Source of the DNA: Cytophagaceae bacterium
Lineage (GTDB): Bacteria; Bacteroidota; Bacteroidia; Cytophagales; Spirosomataceae
Reading direction: 5' to 3'
Assembly: GCA_947459055.1 (NCBI GenBank)
Contig: CANHCG010000088.1
Coordinates: 1 to 7,135 of the forward strand
DNA length: 7,135 nt
Under the pieces are notes generated by a model. It had not been told where the DNA came from and searched no databases. It saw nothing but the letters and a program-made list of their open reading frames with translations. The first letter of the stretch is position 1. The number at the start of each line of letters is the position of its first letter. Below, in pieces: positions 1 to 5,955 of this stretch. The translations under genes and the position numbers were made by a program.

Positions 1-1949
1 AATTTCTGATCTAATGGAATCGAAGATTTTAAGGTTTCCATCAGGTAAGGAAGGGCTTGCTCGGTCCGACTACGCCAGATGATATCCTGAAATCCAACTG
101 GCTTGGCGGTTTTCGTTTCTGCTAAATAGGCTTCCATTCGGCCCTCCCAGGCGCCATCGGCTCCGATTCCTAGGGCTTCGAGATACCAGCGGTCTTGTCC
201 ATCGTGTTGGGTCGCTAATTTAGCCCATATTTTATCTGCATTCGGGCTAGCATTATGGCGCATCGCGATGGCTAGTTCCCGACGAACTTGTGGGTCCGCA
301 TCGCTGACCATGTTTTGTGCCATAGCCCGCCAAAGACCGAAACTTTTCCGAGACATTGCTCGAATCGCCATCATTCGAATCGAAGGATGGGGATCTTTGG
401 CTGCTTGTTCGATGAAAGCTAAACCTGATTTACTTTGAGCTAATAACCAGAAGGCTCTTGCTCTAAATCTTGGGTTTGGATTACTTAGGAAGCTCTGTTC
501 CTCGGCCTTTGTGGCTTCGGTACCTAATTTTTGTAACTGTCTGAAAGCTAAATAACGCGTTTCTAAATTTGGGTTTTCTAGAGCTTTCATGGATTTAGAG
601 ACATTCGAAAGATCTAATGGCTCTATTTTATAGGCATGATTTTTGGGGGCTAGTCGATAAATTCGACCTTTGACTTGGTCCCCTGCTTGGTGACCACCTA
701 CACCGGGGTCATACCAGTCGGCCACAAATAGCGAACCATCTGGCGCTGTGGCCACATCCGCAGGGCGGAACCATTGATCGTTTTTGCCCTCGATTAAATT
801 GACGATTTCTGCCGAATATCCGGCTCCATTAGGTTTTACAGGGTAGGAGCGGAGGACATTGGGGCCTGCATCGCAATGGATGATTTGATTTCTAAAGATT
901 TCTGGTAAAAGATTTCCTTCATAGACCAAAATGCCAGTAGGGCTTCCAGATCCGGTTTGAAGTAAATTTGGAACGACGCCCGGATCGTTCAGGTGCCAGT
1001 GCCTACGAGGAATTTCGGGTTCGATGTTCGTCCGATTTACCGACCATCCTGCACCAGTAAGTTCATCCGTATAGCCATAATTTCCATAAGGCATCACGTG
1101 GTTGATCCGAACGCCTTTGTTCCCATCATCGTCATTATCTGATTGCCAAAGTGCCCCATAGGAATCCACGGCAACTTCGAAGTTGTTTCGAAAATTATGC
1201 CCTAAACATTCGACTTGGCTGCCATCTAAGTTGCAACGAAAAACCATTCCTTGCTTATATTTTTTGGGGCCGATCGGATCGCCATCTTGATCTAAAACAG
1301 CTTTTCCATGTGCATCTAGGAGCTGCTTTCCTTCATTTCCGAAATTAAAGTACAATTTTCCATCGGGTCCAAACACAAAGGCATGTGCCCCGTGATCATG
1401 CTGCTCACCGCCGATTCCTTGAAATAAAATTTCCTTTCGATCGGCTTTCCCATCTCGGTTATCGTCAAACATTTTCCACATGTAAGGACTTTGAGAAACA
1501 ATGACCATGCTATCTAAAACGGCGATTCCTAGTGGTGAATTGAGATCTTTGGATTGATAAAAAATGCTTCGTTTATCAGCCAATCCATCGCCATTACTGT
1601 CTTCTAAAATAAGGATTTTATCGCCTTCGGCATTCGTCGGATTGCCGTTGATGCCCGGACGGTAGTTATAGGCTTCCAAGACCCAGACACGACCTTTGGC
1701 GTCCACATCAATATTGGTTGGATTTTGCAACATCGGTTCAGTCGCAAATACTTTTAATTCTAATTCAGGATGGATGCTGAGACCCTTTAAGGCATTTTGA
1801 GGTTCTCTTTTTTGGCTTTCAGAAAGGGAATCGAGTAATCGTTGGCCCCAAATCTGATGAGTATTTTGTTGGAATGCAAAACTGAAACATAAACAGCCAA
1901 CGGCCAATAGCGAATAAGCGATGACTTGTTTCCAAGAACGTGGATTCAT
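1..1949 (-). CDS. PVC-type membrane-bound dehydrogenase-like protein with HEAT repeats (3' end missing)
   Basis: The frame is open from ATG at 1949 to the left edge: 649 codons with no stop, N-terminus complete, C-terminus outside the window. Residues 1-26 form an export signal; Cys19 after Ala-Val-Gly could be a weak lipobox, otherwise signal peptidase I would cut near residue 26. Residues about 55-435 resemble the beta-propeller of the family known as membrane-bound dehydrogenase, N-terminal domain (Piru_Ver_Nterm). Support comes from VDAKGRVWVLEAYNYRPG (82-99), WFRPADV (393-399), PDGSLFVADWYDPGVGGH (403-420) and three Asp-rich calcium-loop-like motifs, DSNGDGLAD (117), DDNRDGKAD (162) and DNDDDG (271). 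Residues about 450-640 are helical and HEAT-like (DPHPSIRMMAIRAM, DADPQVRRELAIAM). Family members often end in a cytochrome c domain with CxxCH; that part is not visible. The likely role is periplasmic or surface oxidation of a sugar-like substrate, but the substrate is unknown. A terminator separates it from the NIPSNAP gene upstream, and no clear promoter is seen. The family call is firm and the function is inferred. Confidence 0.85.
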   Translation of the reverse strand, partial: MNPRSWKQVIAYSLLAVGCLCFSFAFQQNTHQIWGQRLLDSLSESQKREPQNALKGLSIHPELELKVFATEPMLQNPTNIDVDAKGRVWVLEAYNYRPGINGNPTNAEGDKILILEDSNGDGLADKRSIFYQSKDLNSPLGIAVLDSMVIVSQSPYMWKMFDDNRDGKADRKEILFQGIGGEQHDHGAHAFVFGPDGKLYFNFGNEGKQLLDAHGKAVLDQDGDPIGPKKYKQGMVFRCNLDGSQVECLGHNFRNNFEVAVDSYGALWQSDNDDDGNKGVRINHVMPYGNYGYTDELTGAGWSVNRTNIEPEIPRRHWHLNDPGVVPNLLQTGSGSPTGILVYEGNLLPEIFRNQIIHCDAGPNVLRSYPVKPNGAGYSAEIVNLIEGKNDQWFRPADVATAPDGSLFVADWYDPGVGGHQAGDQVKGRIYRLAPKNHAYKIEPLDLSNVSKSMKALENPNLETRYLAFRQLQKLGTEATKAEEQSFLSNPNPRFRARAFWLLAQSKSGLAFIEQAAKDPHPSIRMMAIRAMSRKSFGLWRAMAQNMVSDADPQVRRELAIAMRHNASPNADKIWAKLATQHDGQDRWYLEALGIGADGAWEGRMEAYLAETKTAKPVGFQDIIWRSRTEQALPYLMETLKSSIPLDQK

Positions 1950-1979
1950 AGGTTTGATAGGTTTTATTCAATAAACCTA
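1949..1979 (-). repeat. Start-proximal AAACCTA repeats with inverted partner (possible 5' UTR hairpin)
   Basis: On the minus strand, TAGGTTTATT (1979-1970) is followed by its near-complement AATAAAACCTA (1968-1958, one extra base) and then by a second AAACCTA (1955-1949) whose last base is the A of the dehydrogenase start codon. The TAGGTTT arm could pair with either AAACCTA copy, giving two mutually exclusive hairpins, one of which reaches the start codon. The repeats are plain in the sequence. A role in translation control is only inferred, and the arms are AT-rich and weak. Confidence 0.35.
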
Positions 1980-2059
1980 AATTTCAAAGAAATCTCCTAA
2001 TAATCCTAATGACTTTTAAAATTTATAAAGTTTCATTTGGTTATTAGTTATTTGGAAAT

Positions 2060-2087
2060 AAAAAAGGCCGATTGCTCAGCCTTTTTT
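2060..2087 (-). terminator. Intrinsic terminator of the NIPSNAP gene
   Basis: Reading the minus strand, a 12-bp stem (AAAAAAGGCTGA paired with TCGGCCTTTTTT) is closed by a GCAA tetraloop of the GNRA type, and the U-run forms the 3' arm. It lies 21 bases past the NIPSNAP stop codon. One stem pair is G-U in the minus-strand RNA but would be a C-A mismatch in the plus-strand RNA, so the hairpin fits minus-strand transcription better. It should limit read-through into the dehydrogenase gene. Confidence 0.85.
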
Positions 2088-2108
2088 AAACTATATCAAG
2101 AATGATTA

Positions 2109-2855
2109 TTAACGTATTGTTGAAAAACTCGTCGGACTCATAAACATAGATTCTACTTTATCTACGATTTTTCCGTTCACTTCGGAAGCTTCTTTTACTT
2201 TAAGCCATTTAGGATCTTTTCTGAAATTATCCCATGAAGCTTTCGCAGCCTCGTCATTTTTATGTGCGACGATGTAGATTAACTTGCTTTCTTTACTTGG
2301 GTCTTTCTCGATGGACGTAAAATAGGCGATATTTTCCATACCTTGTTTTTTGAAAAGTTTGGTCGTATGATCCCGGAATCTACCCACAATATTGGCTAAT
2401 TTACCAGGAGCTGGCGTGTAGGTACGTAATTCAAATAGCCTGTCTGTTGAACCTTGAGAAGGTTTGATTTTAGGAGAAAAATCCGTGGCATTCATGAAAA
2501 TACTCGTTACTTTAGCTACGATTTTTCCGCTTTCCTCTGATTTTTTCGCAACTTCCTTCCATTCTGGATCACGACCAAATTGCTTCCACGAAGAATCACG
2601 AGCCGCTTGGCTTGGATAGCCTAAAATATAATAAAGCGCATTTTCGTCGTTTTTGTTCGGAATCCAATACCCTAGATTCGTCATGCCGTGGCGTTCGAAT
2701 ATTTTAGTTGTGTGATTGGTAAAGCGCTGGATCAAGGCATCTAATCGGCCTGGATGGCAATAATAAATCCGCATTTCAAAATAGCGGCTGTCAGGTTTTT
2801 TTGAAAATCCTACCATAGAAACCAATAGGAGAAGGAAGGTGAGTGCTTTTTTCAT
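2109..2855 (-). CDS. Secreted tandem-domain NIPSNAP family protein
   Basis: A 248-residue protein starting at ATG 2855. Residues 1-18 are a signal peptide (MKK followed by a Leu-rich core, likely cut after GFS), so it is exported. Two NIPSNAP-like domains follow, about 26-126 and 141-245, clearly an internal duplication. Both carry FE-M/L-R-x-Y near the start, PG then RF-x-x-HTTK-x-F and GM-x-N, later SW-x-x-F-x-x-DP-x-W, and end with GKIV-x-KV-x-S-x-FM-x-x-T-x-FS. NIPSNAP domains have the dimeric alpha-beta barrel (ferredoxin-like) fold, which normally pairs two chains, so the duplicated form could fold as an intramolecular pair. No biochemical role is established for the secreted bacterial versions. 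Similar genes are often near oxidoreductases, as here beside the dehydrogenase-like gene. It has its own -7 box 24 bases upstream and a strong terminator downstream, so it is probably monocistronic. Confidence 0.9.
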   Translation of the reverse strand: MKKALTFLLLLVSMVGFSKKPDSRYFEMRIYYCHPGRLDALIQRFTNHTTKIFERHGMTNLGYWIPNKNDENALYYILGYPSQAARDSSWKQFGRDPEWKEVAKKSEESGKIVAKVTSIFMNATDFSPKIKPSQGSTDRLFELRTYTPAPGKLANIVGRFRDHTTKLFKKQGMENIAYFTSIEKDPSKESKLIYIVAHKNDEAAKASWDNFRKDPKWLKVKEASEVNGKIVDKVESMFMSPTSFSTIR

Positions 2856-2878
2856 TGTTCAGGTTTTTTTATTTGGCA

Positions 2879-2886
2879 CAAAACTA
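2879..2886 (-). promoter_or_regulatory. Probable -7 promoter box for the NIPSNAP gene
   Basis: The minus strand reads TAGTTTTG here, an exact match to the Bacteroidota -7 consensus TAnnTTTG, 23 bases before the NIPSNAP ATG. This predicts a 5' leader of roughly 15-20 bases. No TTG -33 element sits at the usual distance; the nearest one, at 2914-2916, is about 27 bases away. The call therefore rests on the -7 box and its position. Confidence 0.5.
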
Positions 2887-2928
2887 AGCTAAAAAATGTA
2901 AAATCCTATCCTTCAAATTAGGTGCTGA

Positions 2929-3498
2929 TTAATTCAACCGACGGGAAATAACGTGATGTAAATAAGCGAAAATCTGATCTGGTTTTAAGATTCGCCAATT
3001 GGGTATGGACAGCGCACCTCCAAAATTGATATAATAGTCGATCTTGTATTTTGCCCATTCCCGTTCGACAAAATCTGCAAAATGCATCCCAATAATCCAT
3101 CCTTCCTCTACCTCCTCAAACCATTCTGCATAATAATCATCCTCAAAGGACCCGTGAAAATTAAATACATTTTCACCGATCAAAATGAAATGTCGGATCC
3201 CCTGTGCAAGTAAATGGTCGATCACGTGGCGTTTAAACCACATGATGTCATTATGTAAGGTATCATTCCATTCGCCAAATAATTCAATAATGGTGTACTG
3301 AAGCCCGTAATCGGTAAAAAGAATTTTGCAAAATAGGGTTTCCGATTCGATTTCATCCCAAAGCGGATGAATATAATACCCATAAATATCATTCACATAC
3401 TCGGTTTGAGAATATGTGCGGCCATAAAAGGGGGATTTTTTATCATGGGCAGCGATGTATTCATTTTCCCATTGGAAGGATGGTTCGATTTCTTGCAT
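2929..3498 (-). CDS. Hypothetical protein, acidic and aromatic-rich, 189 residues
   Basis: I do not recognise a named family, though the general look is that of conserved Cytophagales hypothetical proteins. The protein is cytoplasmic by appearance: no signal peptide and no membrane segment. It is rich in Trp, Tyr, Phe, Asp and Glu. Notable stretches are SPFYGRTYSQTEYVNDIYGYY (about 22-42, Tyr-rich), an alternating hydrophobic strand then GEWND (68-79), a strand ILIGENVFNFH (105-115) and an acidic run FEDDYYAEWFEEVEEG (118-133). I chose ATG at 3498. A TTG six codons upstream (3516) is in frame, but it lies inside the terminator hairpin of the preceding gene and is unlikely. No promoter box was found between 3499 and 3560, so transcription may come from read-through of that terminator. 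The reading frame is convincing: long, uninterrupted and with ordinary composition. The function is unknown. Confidence 0.75.
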   Translation of the reverse strand: MQEIEPSFQWENEYIAAHDKKSPFYGRTYSQTEYVNDIYGYYIHPLWDEIESETLFCKILFTDYGLQYTIIELFGEWNDTLHNDIMWFKRHVIDHLLAQGIRHFILIGENVFNFHGSFEDDYYAEWFEEVEEGWIIGMHFADFVEREWAKYKIDYYINFGGALSIPNWRILKPDQIFAYLHHVISRRLN

Positions 3499-3513
3499 GG
3501 CCCAATTTAATGC

Positions 3514-3541
3514 CAAAAGGCCTGCCGAAGCAAGCCTTTTG
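3514..3541 (-). terminator. Intrinsic terminator of the PepSY-like lipoprotein gene
   Basis: On the minus strand, a 12-bp stem (CAAAAGGCTTGC paired with GCAGGCCTTTTG) is closed by a TTCG tetraloop with a C-G closing pair, the very stable UUCG type. It begins 19 bases after the lipoprotein stop codon. As in the hairpin at 2060-2087, one pair is G-U on the minus-strand RNA and C-A on the plus, so it fits minus-strand transcripts. The U-tract is short (four U in the stem, then GG), so termination may be partial. Confidence 0.75.
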
Positions 3542-3560
3542 AGAAATTAATCTAATGATT

Positions 3561-4739
3561 TTAGAGAAGTTTTGCGCTTAGGAATTTACCGGCCGCATCG
3601 AATTCTACTTTATATTTTTTGGTGCCAACGCTGATGAATACTTCGATTTCTTGCACAGTTCCATCCAAACTTACGCTGATCGCTTTGGCAAACACATAGC
3701 CGGCATAATTACTTGTTAAATAAGCACTTGCAGCGGCAGGAATTTGATCTTTCGTGATTTCAGTAATGGTTGGTTTCGGCATGGAAGGATTATCTTTTGG
3801 GCCTTTTCCTGGCTTTGAAATAACTTTAAAATCCTTGTCAAACATGTAGGTTAACACCGATGTACCACTGTTCACGAGCACATGATAGTGCATGACCACA
3901 TTGTCTTTCGCAATGGACATGGCTTTTTTCAAGGTCCATCCTTTAGGTGCGTTCGCATCTAAATAAGTTTTTATCTCGGTAGGTAGGTTGGTGATTTCTA
4001 ATTCAGTGAATGTAGGCATAGGTTTTAATTCTTTCGTTGAAAGAATTTTCCCCGCTGAATCAATGGTTAAACTCCATGATAATCCATCCTTTTCTGCGTG
4101 AATATTGTAGATGGTTGATTTATCAGGTGCAATAATGGCCATCCCGCGTTTAAAGGTATAGGCATTAATGGCAGCTTTTACCGGTGCTGGTAAATCGGCC
4201 AAGGTGAGTTGGGTCACTACGGGCGCTGGGCCCCCTTTTCCCCCTTTGCCACCTTTCGGACCAAATCCAGGATTTCCGGTCATTTGCGAAACAAAGGCAC
4301 CTTTGTCATCAAAAATGAGGGAATAATGTTCTTTGTTAAATGCGATTTCGACACGGAAGCCTGTGGGAGAGCCTGTCGTTTTTTTACTTGCATGAATCAA
4401 TTGATAGCCTTTAAAATTTGTTTCCAAATAGCTAGTAATAGCAGCAGGTAAATCTTTTCCTTCTATTTTGGTAAATGCTTCTTTAATTTCTCCTTTCGAA
4501 GAAACGACAGCCTGAACTTCTTTAGTAGTGGAGGTTATATCCGCGGCATACAGTGAATTAGGTGCAATGATGGAAAAATCAATGCTAGTATTTGGATAGG
4601 CTTTGGCTACGGCCGAAGAAACGGCTACTGGCACATTCTCACCACTTATTTGCGCGGTAGGATTTAAACTTTCTTCTTTGGAGCAAGAGGCAAACGTGGC
4701 TAATGCTAGAAGGGCGATGAATAATTTTTTCTGGAACAT
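3561..4739 (-). CDS. Lipoprotein with five PepSY-like repeats
   Basis: A 392-residue protein. I chose ATG at 4739 because it begins a classic lipoprotein signal (MFQKKLFIAL then LATFASC); Cys19 is the likely lipidation site. A TTG 17 codons upstream is in frame but would bury the signal. After the signal come five repeats resembling PepSY-like (DUF2874-type) domains, at about 36-86, 97-154, 183-236, 252-309 and 333-390. The better ones have LPAAITSYL or IPAAASAYL, then an N-x-x-G-Y/W segment with small strands, then an F/I-D-x-x-G-K turn (FDDKGAF 143, IDSAGKIL 226, FDAAGKFL 380). Repeat 1 is the most divergent. A Gly-Lys-rich linker (155-173, GPKGGKGGKGG) and a Pro-Lys-rich linker (309-323) join units. 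Proteins of this type sit in the envelope and may bind or inhibit partners, but no activity is established. It ends at a strong hairpin. The neighbouring lgt product would lipidate it. Confidence 0.85.
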   Translation of the reverse strand: MFQKKLFIALLALATFASCSKEESLNPTAQISGENVPVAVSSAVAKAYPNTSIDFSIIAPNSLYAADITSTTKEVQAVVSSKGEIKEAFTKIEGKDLPAAITSYLETNFKGYQLIHASKKTTGSPTGFRVEIAFNKEHYSLIFDDKGAFVSQMTGNPGFGPKGGKGGKGGPAPVVTQLTLADLPAPVKAAINAYTFKRGMAIIAPDKSTIYNIHAEKDGLSWSLTIDSAGKILSTKELKPMPTFTELEITNLPTEIKTYLDANAPKGWTLKKAMSIAKDNVVMHYHVLVNSGTSVLTYMFDKDFKVISKPGKGPKDNPSMPKPTITEITKDQIPAAASAYLTSNYAGYVFAKAISVSLDGTVQEIEVFISVGTKKYKVEFDAAGKFLSAKLL

Positions 4740-4776
4740 ACGTTTACATGGGTTAAATGAATTTGAATTCCTAACG

Positions 4777-4805
4777 CAAGTATACGGCAATTAATTATAT
4801 CACAA
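4777..4805 (-). promoter_or_regulatory. Possible promoter of the PepSY-like lipoprotein gene
   Basis: Reading the minus strand, TTG (4805-4803) is followed after 18 bases by TATACTTG (4784-4777), which has one mismatch to TAnnTTTG. Spacing and position (about 37 bases before the ATG at 4739) suit a Bacteroidota promoter, but the imperfect -7 box makes this tentative. Confidence 0.4.
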
Positions 4806-4889
4806 TTTATTTTTTACCCAATTTCATGCAACCAATCGACGAATGCCCGCATCTTGTCTACCAATTTCCTTGATTAAATAAAATTTATA

Positions 4890-4910
4890 GTACCTTGTAT
4901 TGCAAAGTAC
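4890..4910. promoter_or_regulatory. Operator-like palindrome overlapping the plus-strand promoter
   Basis: A 21-bp inverted repeat has arms GTACCTTG (4890-4897) and CAAAGTAC (4903-4910) around a 5-base centre, with seven of eight arm positions complementary. It covers the -33 TTG (4900-4902) of the promoter that serves the small ORF and possibly lgt, the classic location for a repressor site. An 8-mer AGTACCTT also occurs as a direct repeat, at 4889-4896 and 4906-4913. From memory it resembles the GTAC-TTTG / CAAA-GTAC palindromes seen near PadR-type regulators in Bacteroidota. No regulator gene lies in this window. Confidence 0.5.
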
Positions 4911-4929
4911 CTTAGACTTTATATCTTTG
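4900..4929 (+). promoter_or_regulatory. Promoter for the small ORF and probably lgt
   Basis: TTG (4900-4902) and TATCTTTG (4922-4929) are separated by 19 bases and match the Bacteroidota -33 TTG and -7 TAnnTTTG elements. Transcription would start near 4935, leaving a leader of about 15-20 bases before the ATG at 4952. The palindrome at 4890-4910 overlaps the -33 element, which suggests repression. Confidence 0.65.
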
Positions 4930-4951
4930 TAGGCCGTTAATCAACAAGCTC

Positions 4952-5095
4952 ATGAAAAAATTAGTCTTATTTCTCCTATTTTTCGCGTTTTTGGTGCATG
5001 AATCCTATTCGTTGGGTTTTCCGATTCGTTTGTATCCGGCTAAGGCAATTAAAAAATCAATCCATTTCATGGTCAAGAAAGTTAAAAACACGTAA
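4952..5095 (+). CDS. Small secreted or membrane-anchored basic peptide (47 residues)
   Basis: ATG at 4952 opens a 47-codon frame ending in TAA at 5093-5095. Residues 1-20 are a typical signal or anchor segment (MKKLVLFLLFFAFL, then a possible cleavage site after SYS). The rest is short, about 27 residues, and basic (KAIKKS, VKKVKNT), with no Cys, so it is neither a lipoprotein nor YidD-like. A well-formed promoter with an operator-like palindrome lies just upstream, and lgt starts 26 bases downstream, so the two are probably co-transcribed. Its start and that of lgt share the 8-mer AGCTCATG. I recognise no family. It could be a real small envelope peptide or a chance frame within the lgt leader; the signal peptide and the promoter placement favour a real gene. 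Confidence 0.55.
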   Translation: MKKLVLFLLFFAFLVHESYSLGFPIRLYPAKAIKKSIHFMVKKVKNT

Positions 5096-5100
5096 ATTTG
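5093..5100 (+). promoter_or_regulatory. Possible second -7 box ahead of lgt
   Basis: TAAATTTG matches TAnnTTTG exactly and lies 21 bases before the lgt ATG, overlapping the stop codon of the small ORF. No TTG is found at the expected -33 distance. It could give lgt a constitutive promoter independent of the upstream operator-controlled one, but in AT-rich DNA such an octamer can occur by chance. Confidence 0.3.
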
Positions 5101-5121
5101 AGCGCATCAGATTTTTAGCTC

Positions 5122-5955
5122 ATGGCCCTCGCTTTTGTTGATTGGAATCCCAATCCAGAAATTTTTAATTTATTCGGTTTTTCCGTTCGTTACTATGGGC
5201 TTTGTTTTGCCCTGGCTTTTTTGTCTGGTTTTCAGGTGGTTTCTTATATGTTTAAAAAAGAAGGCCGACCGGTGGAACAGGCAGATCAATTGTTATTATA
5301 TGCCATGGTCGCGACGGTTGTCGGTGCACGCGTAGGCCATTATGTGTTTTACGAATTCCCGCTCCTCCAAGCCGATCCCCTTCGATTTTTAATTCAAATG
5401 ATTACGCCGCCATTTTCAGGATTAGCCTCCCATGGAGCGGCTATCGGTCTTTTTACTGCCTTTTATATCTACACGAAAAAAAATAAAGGGATTTCTTATT
5501 TGTATGTAACCGATCGGATTGTGATCGCTACGGCATTGGCTGGTTTTTTCATTCGCTTTGGGAATTTGATGAATTCAGAGATTATTGGGAAACCGACCCA
5601 ATTGCCTTGGGGCTTTAAATTTTACCGAGATTTCGAATTTAATATGTCAGGCGATCCTTCTATGGTTTTGGCCCGACATCCGTCCCAATTATACGAAGCG
5701 CTGTCCTGTCTTGTTATTTTTGTCTTTTTGCTTTGGGTGTGGAATAAAAAGAAACAACATACAAAAAATGGATTATTGACCGGGCTTTTTATGATCATCC
5801 TTTTTACCCTGCGCTTTTTCTATGAGTTTTTGAAGGAAAATCAAAGTGCCTTCGAGGATCAACTGAGCCTAAATATGGGACAAATACTGTCTATTCCGGC
5901 GGTTGTTTTTGGAATTATTGTCCTCTGGTATTCAAATCGGAATACGACAACTTAA
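5122..5955 (+). CDS. lgt: Prolipoprotein diacylglyceryl transferase
   Basis: Lgt moves diacylglycerol from phosphatidylglycerol to the lipobox cysteine of prolipoproteins, the first step of lipoprotein maturation, in the inner membrane. The 277-residue length is normal for the family. Several hydrophobic segments are visible (about 22-43, 57-77, 105-118, 130-146, 193-208, 218-236, 252-270). Family motifs seen are YYGLCFALAF (24-33), GARVGHYVFYEF (68-79), SHGAAIG (103-109; His104 matches the essential E. coli His103), the signature RFGNLMNSEIIG (145-156; Arg145 matches E. coli Arg143, with Asn148 and Glu153), RHPSQLYEA (185-193) and LRFFYEF (230-236; Arg231 matches E. coli Arg239). All expected key residues are present. 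The start at ATG 5122 fits the usual N-terminus just before a W-NP-x-x-F segment. Its stop overlaps the convergent NlpC/P60 gene by four bases, leaving no space for a separate terminator. Confidence 0.97.
   Translation: MALAFVDWNPNPEIFNLFGFSVRYYGLCFALAFLSGFQVVSYMFKKEGRPVEQADQLLLYAMVATVVGARVGHYVFYEFPLLQADPLRFLIQMITPPFSGLASHGAAIGLFTAFYIYTKKNKGISYLYVTDRIVIATALAGFFIRFGNLMNSEIIGKPTQLPWGFKFYRDFEFNMSGDPSMVLARHPSQLYEALSCLVIFVFLLWVWNKKKQHTKNGLLTGLFMIILFTLRFFYEFLKENQSAFEDQLSLNMGQILSIPAVVFGIIVLWYSNRNTTT

Noticed and set aside
1151..1501. Short open frames on both strands (plus 1151-1348, minus 1316-1501)
   Set aside because: They lie inside the long minus-strand dehydrogenase frame, in other frames, with unnatural composition and no promoter.
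2918..3100. 60-codon minus-strand frame
   Set aside because: A shadow in another frame of the hypothetical gene 2929-3498; no signals of its own.
4740..4790. TTG start at 4790 giving the lipoprotein 17 more residues
   Set aside because: It would place a polar segment before the lipoprotein signal, and it lies upstream of the predicted transcript start.
4209..4794. Plus-strand frames at 4209-4451 and 4603-4794
   Set aside because: Antisense to the PepSY-like lipoprotein gene, whose signal peptide, lipobox and repeats are clear.
4740..4951. Possible small RNA or riboswitch in the divergent intergenic region
   Set aside because: Only promoter-like boxes and the operator-like palindrome can be seen; no extended structured element or terminator lies within it.
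5135..5779. Plus-strand frames at 5135-5335 and 5585-5779
   Set aside because: Out-of-frame shadows of lgt, which has all family motifs.
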